IMG/VR virus record: IMGVR_UViG_3300042562_001598
Location: 1-64,000 of that record
Direction: 5' to 3' (one strand)
Origin: a virus
DNA length: 64,000 bases
Shown here: in pieces, positions 60,301 to 64,000 of the stretch
Numbering within the stretch: the stretch's first letter is position 1
Layout: each line of letters starts with the position of its first letter
Translations under genes and position numbers: made by a program
The notes under the pieces: model-generated
Database searches by the model: none
What the model saw: only the letters and a program-made list of their open reading frames with translations
What the model was told of the DNA's origin: nothing

Positions 60301-60336
60301 AACTGTCCTGTTTATACTAAATCTTTATACGAATAA
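57322..60336 (+). CDS. large tail/fibre-base structural protein
   Basis: This 1004-residue protein has an N-terminal Pro-rich start and an extended beta region (1-330), a helical region at about 330-470 with Phe-Lys-Ala-Lys-Gly-Thr-Arg-Lys-Ser-Ile-Glu-Met-Leu-Met-Arg-Leu-Ile-Gly (near 455), similar in style to tail protein I-type wedge proteins, and later beta modules. Residues about 830-870 are Cys-rich (Pro-Thr-Pro-Cys-Asn-Pro-Cys and further Cys), possibly disulfides or metal ligands in the exposed tip. The C-terminal 130 residues form a repetitive beta module with Cys pairs. It is coupled to the gene before it through a one-base overlap and precedes the SprB-repeat fibre. Confidence 0.5.
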   Translation: MALIKYKNPPIVPATGAGTFSDDLVGFQLVTGGGLTQGNFEFTQSITEKNNRTFNTGNFSNPISLEGLGVESVAQSKAIFEKNFNVYPNYDLSDITNFTLYGSMVKRISSSIETILTKFPAGIESTFMGSNYVTGETASNISYSEIDDTTTFELSVSKIRNPFDVDFTTNSTRNLQLREVQVSSLRNMTTQYAKYSLYFNGEGYELNGIIPTTSSSSGILTLKVTGNPFSGQSFSYTDFIVRPNDFESNKVFIDGLDEVEKFLLNRNITPKYTAVFKVPKDADDGTYYTLNQEVTWPIEGVWNLDISSNSFNNYLTTLNTISESMDSYKTNLISRFLTTGAFKEFDTSDQKMEKVLQIYGRGFDETKKFINGLAYMNSVNYNVGNDIPSKLLKNLAQTLGWNTNISPTSEDDFLSSVFGEKNNEKSKFTGISTPATPDELNYQFYRNLIMNSAYLFKAKGTRKSIEMLMRLIGAPDALVEFNEHIYLADQKININNFNTQYAEISGGTYAKELPTLEAGNTFKIKGEIFTGFTTETVIKDVNISRGQYPVDEEGYPSSPINTDEFFFEKGSGWFESTPKHRSPEQVDLTNSVFTGSNPSYQTTLTPYSYGQEYFDRFRTLPYMNLGYSLTLTIDNNKSWVDSEVGLRSNLDGGYNAQYYTSDDKLVLNAKNVDLFLNPAQGLVYDVWYMSRTYNYPIPSEGLKTYPEYPQRGGVDWTDINPQPDRKTFFEFAQTFWNTTINVRNRQFATDGGTMGYPTLQSIYWKYLESEKNAGIKNDNFNYDTMMEYVNGIGDYWVRLVEQMIPASTIWNTGVKIENSIFHRQKYAWRRQRGCQFIPTPCNPCQLTTNIYTYDCPNQSVECFKYPWETNSSTQSFNGVLGTVLTNYLTSQDYTLDNCIIDSINSDWYVDLRLDDTIVVKQYFFSGQGGPNGGNSSPSKTQWDVALSTALTSLLTYGYEYTLTSNTVTVYNKICSKNTSGINFKLNVGVDFTINCPVYTKSLYE

Positions 60337-60355
60337 AATAAATAAAATAATATAA

Positions 60356-62560
60356 ATGAGTTGTTTTTTATCATATACACAAAGTGTAACCGGGGATTGT
60401 TCCAATACTAATGTTGGTGCTTTTACTATTAATATTAATGGTGAAGCACCGGACTATATTATACAATGGTTAAGTCCACCTTTAGGTACAATTGCTTTGG
60501 GTGCTGGTGTTACAGCTTATACTCAAACTAATTTATCGGGGGGAACTTATAGTTTTAATGTTATTGACTCTTGTTTACCTACTAATACAACACAACCAAT
60601 TAATATTTATATTTCTACAGGTACTTGTGTTAGTTTAAACAATGTGGTTAATACATTATGTGGTAGTAATAATGGTACTTTAACAGCTGAAAATAGTAAC
60701 TTTTACGACACCTCAGAATTTTATTTATACGAAACAACTAATGGTTATATAACATCTGGTTCGTCCTTTGGTAATTCATTCACTTTTAATGATTTGTCAC
60801 CTGGGTTTTATTATGTCGTTGGTAATGATGGTGGAGGATGTACGGGTAAATCAGAAACTTGTATTATAAAAAGTTCAACAACAATTGATTATGGTTTTTA
60901 TATTGTAAATGACGCTGGGTGTACTGTAAATTCAGGTAAAGTTTTTATAACCGGTTTAACAGGTAACCCCCCATATACTTATTTATGGAGTAATGGTGCG
61001 GTTACAGATTCTATTAGTGGTTTAACTGCTGGGTATTATAGTGTTTCTGTTACTGATAGTACTTATTGTACAATATCAAAAAGTGCTATGGTTATTGATG
61101 TACCATCAGTTGGTTTAGGAGCTTTTGTTGTTACAAGTCCTTCATGTTTCACTAGTGATGGTGAGGTTGAGGTTATAATAACAGGAGGAACAGCACCATA
61201 TTATTATTTAGGGTCTAATGGACAATCATATATATCTTTCAGTACTTCTCAAACATTTACAGGTTTAGGTGGGGGATTATTCACGGTAACTGTAACGGAC
61301 GCTGGATTATGTAGTTTTACAAGTTCAATTTCTGTTTTAGTTCCAAATGGATTTAGTATTGCGACTATTGGTATAATAAATTCTAGTTGTAATAATTATG
61401 ATGGGTCTATTTCACCGATTAGTTTATTTGGTGGTAGTGGGAATTATGTTTATAGTTTAACTTATCCTGATGGACATACAATTTCTCAATCTACTACTAA
61501 TAGTAATTGGTCGTTTAATGGATTATCAGGTGGAACATACACATTAAGTATTAATGACGGGACTTGTTCTTTTGTGAGTGCTTACACTATTGATAACCAA
61601 GTTAAATATACCTTAAGTACCTCAACAACTGGGGTAACTTGTGGTTTAGATAATGGTTCGGTAACTTTAACTATTGGTTCTGGAGGAACACCACCATATT
61701 TATATGAGATTGATGGACAATCAATAAGTACGTCATTTACCTCACATACCTTTAATAATTTAAGTTATGGGTCTAATATGGCTTCGGTTACAGATTCATC
61801 AACACTTATTTGTAAACAAAATACTCCTTTTTTTATTGATGGTAGTTCAGGCGTTGATTTTACTTTAAATAGTACAAATGCAACCAATGGTTCTAATGGG
61901 ACTATTTCAACATTAATTACAAGTGGTGAACCACCATTCACTTTAGAATGGAGTAATAATGTAAATGGTCAAACAGGTTTAACCATAACTAATTTATCCG
62001 CGTCAACATATACCCTTAAAGTTACTGATAGTAATAGTTGTGTTAAAACTCAAAGTGTTGTAATTAATGGTTCTGTGATTTTAGGTTCTTACCAAACATA
62101 TGAAATATGTGAGGATATTTTTAGTGATACAACTACATTAGGTAAAAAAGGTCCTAAAGAAATGTTAAACGAAGGATTTTATGATTTAACTTCAGATTTT
62201 ACGGATTGTATTCTTAATAACGCCATTTTTACTGTTATGGTTGACATAAGTGGAGTTACGGCATCAACCGAGTTTTATACAGGGTATACTTTAAATGATT
62301 ATCCTACTGATAGTGTATATGAAACCGAATTATCTAATTTAATTGAGAGTTATCCACAAATTGGGGATGTTATTCTTATTCATTCTGAAAATACTATTGT
62401 GATAAAAACAAGTTGTGAAACTGAATATTTGGTTGATACGAGTATTAAAACATATCTTAAGATTAATTATGATATTTCTTGTGTTGTTGCGGATTGTGTA
62501 CCACCTGTGCCTTGTACAACAGATTTTGTTATGAGTGGTTATAGTTATAATATTTCTTAA
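60356..62560 (+). CDS. tail fibre / adhesin with SprB-type repeats
   Basis: This 734-residue protein is built of about six to seven SprB-like repeats of roughly 75-85 residues. Each has the sequence Cys, Gly-x-Val, Gly-Gly-Thr/Asn-x-Pro-Pro-Tyr-x-Tyr, Trp-Ser-Asn-Gly, a Gly-Leu-x-x-Gly-x-Tyr turn, and Val-x-Val-Thr-Asp-x-x-x-Cys. Repeats start near residues 12, 181, 257, 339, 424 and 505. SprB is the cell-surface gliding adhesin of flavobacteria, and its repeats carry their ligand-binding surface. A phage fibre made of the same repeats would bind the host surface. Residues 575-734 form a separate Cys-containing C-terminal domain, possibly the tip. Confidence 0.8.
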   Translation: MSCFLSYTQSVTGDCSNTNVGAFTININGEAPDYIIQWLSPPLGTIALGAGVTAYTQTNLSGGTYSFNVIDSCLPTNTTQPINIYISTGTCVSLNNVVNTLCGSNNGTLTAENSNFYDTSEFYLYETTNGYITSGSSFGNSFTFNDLSPGFYYVVGNDGGGCTGKSETCIIKSSTTIDYGFYIVNDAGCTVNSGKVFITGLTGNPPYTYLWSNGAVTDSISGLTAGYYSVSVTDSTYCTISKSAMVIDVPSVGLGAFVVTSPSCFTSDGEVEVIITGGTAPYYYLGSNGQSYISFSTSQTFTGLGGGLFTVTVTDAGLCSFTSSISVLVPNGFSIATIGIINSSCNNYDGSISPISLFGGSGNYVYSLTYPDGHTISQSTTNSNWSFNGLSGGTYTLSINDGTCSFVSAYTIDNQVKYTLSTSTTGVTCGLDNGSVTLTIGSGGTPPYLYEIDGQSISTSFTSHTFNNLSYGSNMASVTDSSTLICKQNTPFFIDGSSGVDFTLNSTNATNGSNGTISTLITSGEPPFTLEWSNNVNGQTGLTITNLSASTYTLKVTDSNSCVKTQSVVINGSVILGSYQTYEICEDIFSDTTTLGKKGPKEMLNEGFYDLTSDFTDCILNNAIFTVMVDISGVTASTEFYTGYTLNDYPTDSVYETELSNLIESYPQIGDVILIHSENTIVIKTSCETEYLVDTSIKTYLKINYDISCVVADCVPPVPCTTDFVMSGYSYNIS

Positions 62561-62571
62561 ATAAATTACAT

Positions 62572-62871
62572 ATGACATCAATTGATTTATATTCTATTAG
62601 TGGTTTAAATTATCCATATACTGTTTATGTTTGTGATGTATATGGAAATCAGTGTATTTTAGTGTCAGTTATTTCTTCAAATGTTCCACCATATAATACA
62701 ATATTATTACCACCATTATTTGACCACGCGCCTGCGGTTGGAATCAAAATCATCACATCAGATGGTTGTGAAAGATTTAAGGTCTTTAATTGTGTTTTAA
62801 TTTATAAACAATTCCAAGATTTGGAGTTATTTGAGTTTATGGATGGTATTCAATATGATTTCCAAAATTAA
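62572..62871 (+). CDS. small fibre-associated protein
   Basis: This 99-residue protein is a single beta-rich domain: Tyr-Pro-Tyr-Thr-Val-Tyr-Val-Cys-Asp-Val, Pro-Pro-Tyr-Asn-Thr-Ile-Leu-Leu-Pro-Pro, Ile-Ile-Thr-Ser-Asp-Gly-Cys-Glu-Arg-Phe. The paired Cys and Pro-Pro-Tyr resemble half of an SprB repeat, so it may be a fibre cap or fibre-assembly protein. It lies between two SprB-type fibre genes and starts 11 bases after the first. There is a 71-base gap with a TATTTATT sequence before the next gene. Function is not known. Confidence 0.5.
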   Translation: MTSIDLYSISGLNYPYTVYVCDVYGNQCILVSVISSNVPPYNTILLPPLFDHAPAVGIKIITSDGCERFKVFNCVLIYKQFQDLELFEFMDGIQYDFQN

Positions 62872-62942
62872 AGTATTTATTAATATGGAAAATTATTTAA
62901 TTTGTCAATAATTTTCTTATAATTTATTGAATATTAAAATTT

Positions 62943-63947
62943 ATGGGTTTTATTAATGAATGTGGTGTTATTACAATATTTCCTATGTCGGTTGAATGTG
63001 GTGATTATACTAATCCGACAACTCCAATTTCAAATAACGGGGAGGTATCAATTAATATAACAGGTGGAACACCGCCTTATGATATTACTTGGACGAATAA
63101 TGGTAGTAAAACAGCTACATTAATTAATTTACCACCTGGTAATTATACCGCGACAGTTACTGATTACTGGAAAGACTTTACAGGGGTTACTACATGTGTT
63201 TTAAGTGCTCAATCTTATAATTATTTATTGAATCAATGTTGTCCACCAACATTATATTGGAAATTACCTAATTTAACACCTACTAATTTAACAGGTGCTA
63301 CAGTGACAGGTGATTGTACAGGTCTTAATGTTATTATATCGGGAATGACTAATGATTTAAGAAATTGTTATTGTGATTACGAAATACCGACTTGTATTAC
63401 CGATAAGTATAGTGCTGAAACTCAAACTTGTGGAAGAAAAACTATTAAATATAATGCTGGTAGTGGAGTTTATTATTGGTTTGTACAAAACTTGGATTAT
63501 AACTTTTCTGTTTATAAGATAGAACCAAGTGTAACTTCAGGTAGTTATAACATATATAATTATAGTGGTTGTTGTTCTCAATCATATATGACAGGATTTA
63601 CTAATAATAGTGTTTTTAGTTCAGATTGTGGTCCATTCACAGGAACTGGGTTATTTGATTGGTATAACAGAACTGTTTTAAATGTTGGGTTAAATAATAA
63701 TTATTTATTCTACCCTTATTACAATAGTGGAACGACCAAATGTATGGTGAGTGGTGGTAGTAACCAAGAAATTGTTACAATATCATCAAATTATAATGTT
63801 TTAGGTAAATATATTAAAATTGTTAAAACACCAAATGATATTTCATATAATGTTACATCATTAGTTGATTTACCACCAACAGTGACTTGGACACCGGGTA
63901 TAATCTATAGTGGTTGCTCTTGGGATTATTTCTATAATAGAAGTTAA
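62943..63947 (+). CDS. fibre protein with one SprB-type repeat
   Basis: This 334-residue protein has an SprB-type repeat at residues 15-95: Cys-Gly-Asp, Gly-Glu-Val-Ser-Ile, Gly-Gly-Thr-Pro-Pro-Tyr-Asp-Ile-Thr-Trp, Leu-Pro-Pro-Gly-Asn-Tyr-Thr-Ala-Thr-Val-Thr-Asp. The remaining 240 residues are a Cys-rich beta domain (Cys-Cys-Pro-Pro, Cys-Tyr-Cys-Asp, Cys-Cys-Ser-Gln), with many Tyr, Asn and Gly, as in host-binding fibre tips. It belongs to the same set as the 60356 gene and likely forms a second fibre part. The next gene starts 18 bases later and runs off the window. Confidence 0.65.
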   Translation: MGFINECGVITIFPMSVECGDYTNPTTPISNNGEVSINITGGTPPYDITWTNNGSKTATLINLPPGNYTATVTDYWKDFTGVTTCVLSAQSYNYLLNQCCPPTLYWKLPNLTPTNLTGATVTGDCTGLNVIISGMTNDLRNCYCDYEIPTCITDKYSAETQTCGRKTIKYNAGSGVYYWFVQNLDYNFSVYKIEPSVTSGSYNIYNYSGCCSQSYMTGFTNNSVFSSDCGPFTGTGLFDWYNRTVLNVGLNNNYLFYPYYNSGTTKCMVSGGSNQEIVTISSNYNVLGKYIKIVKTPNDISYNVTSLVDLPPTVTWTPGIIYSGCSWDYFYNRS

Positions 63948-63965
63948 AATAAAAAAAAATAATAT

Positions 63966-64000
63966 ATGGCGTTTTCAGCTTCAACATGTGTAACAAATTT
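63966..64000 (+). CDS. start of a further fibre-region gene (partial)
   Basis: An ATG at 63966 opens a frame starting MAFSASTCVTN that runs past the window end. The Ser/Thr/Cys start is like that of the fibre proteins before it. It is too short for any functional call. Confidence 0.4.
   Translation, partial: MAFSASTCVTN

Noticed and set aside
1-64000. tRNA genes
   Set aside because: No cloverleaf with a terminal CCA or T-loop GTTCRA pattern was seen in the intergenic spaces, which are all short.

Overview
The window is a continuous piece of a large, strongly AT-rich genome of a contractile-tailed (T4-like) bacteriophage, almost certainly infecting a member of the Bacteroidota, probably a flavobacterium. 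The phage assignment rests on recognisable T4-type proteins: family B DNA polymerase, gp32-like single-strand binding protein, UvsX recombinase, gp41-like helicase, RNase H-type exonuclease, aerobic ribonucleotide reductase, tail sheath, tail tube, gp25, gp6, gp53 and hub proteins. The host inference rests on several SprB-type adhesin repeats in the terminal fibre genes, A-rich leaders without Shine-Dalgarno sequences, and an OmpA-like domain of the Bacteroidota type in a tail protein.

Layout. 1-389: two tandem copies (period 198 bp) of a structured non-coding RNA, each with its own terminator; stems covary between the copies. 390-1031 (minus): a late-type hypothetical gene. 1156-3867: DNA polymerase with a sigma70-like promoter. 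3920-4775: a small ribbon-helix-helix protein overlapping an HNH endonuclease. 4874-10166 (minus): five genes including a probable neck/structural protein, a PD-(D/E)XK-like protein and an SNF2 helicase. 10227-13065: small virion/neck-type genes, an acidic paralogue pair, and a gp15-like tail terminator. 13226-13062 (minus): another small ribbon-helix-helix protein. 13406-35740: sheath, HAD-like protein, tube, homing endonuclease, tail chaperone pair with a candidate +1 frameshift, tape measure, hub proteins and gp53. 35838-44990: replication and nucleotide genes (SSB, UvsX, a second RHH-HNH cassette, exonuclease, helicase, NrdB, NrdA). 45051-64000: baseplate wedge (gp25, gp6), very large baseplate/tail proteins, and fibre proteins with PKD and SprB repeats; the last gene runs off the window.

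How it works together. Two promoter types are visible. Polymerase and SSB have TTGAC(A/T)-N17-TAT(A/C)(A/C)T promoters, as expected for early genes read by a host-type sigma70 holoenzyme. Most structural genes and the small accessory genes have an oriented A(T)ATTTATA element; in at least seven cases it lies only 3-6 nt before the ATG, so leaderless mRNAs are likely. Several functionally unrelated small proteins start with a short basic/hydrophobic leader ending in [L/I]-x-E, which is the T4 prohead-protease cleavage rule. This suggests a set of capsid-packaged, injected proteins (acidic paralogues, a nuclease-like protein, a HAD-like protein). No tRNA genes, CRISPR arrays or insertion sequences were found. 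All family calls were made by eye from motifs and gene context; no database search was possible.
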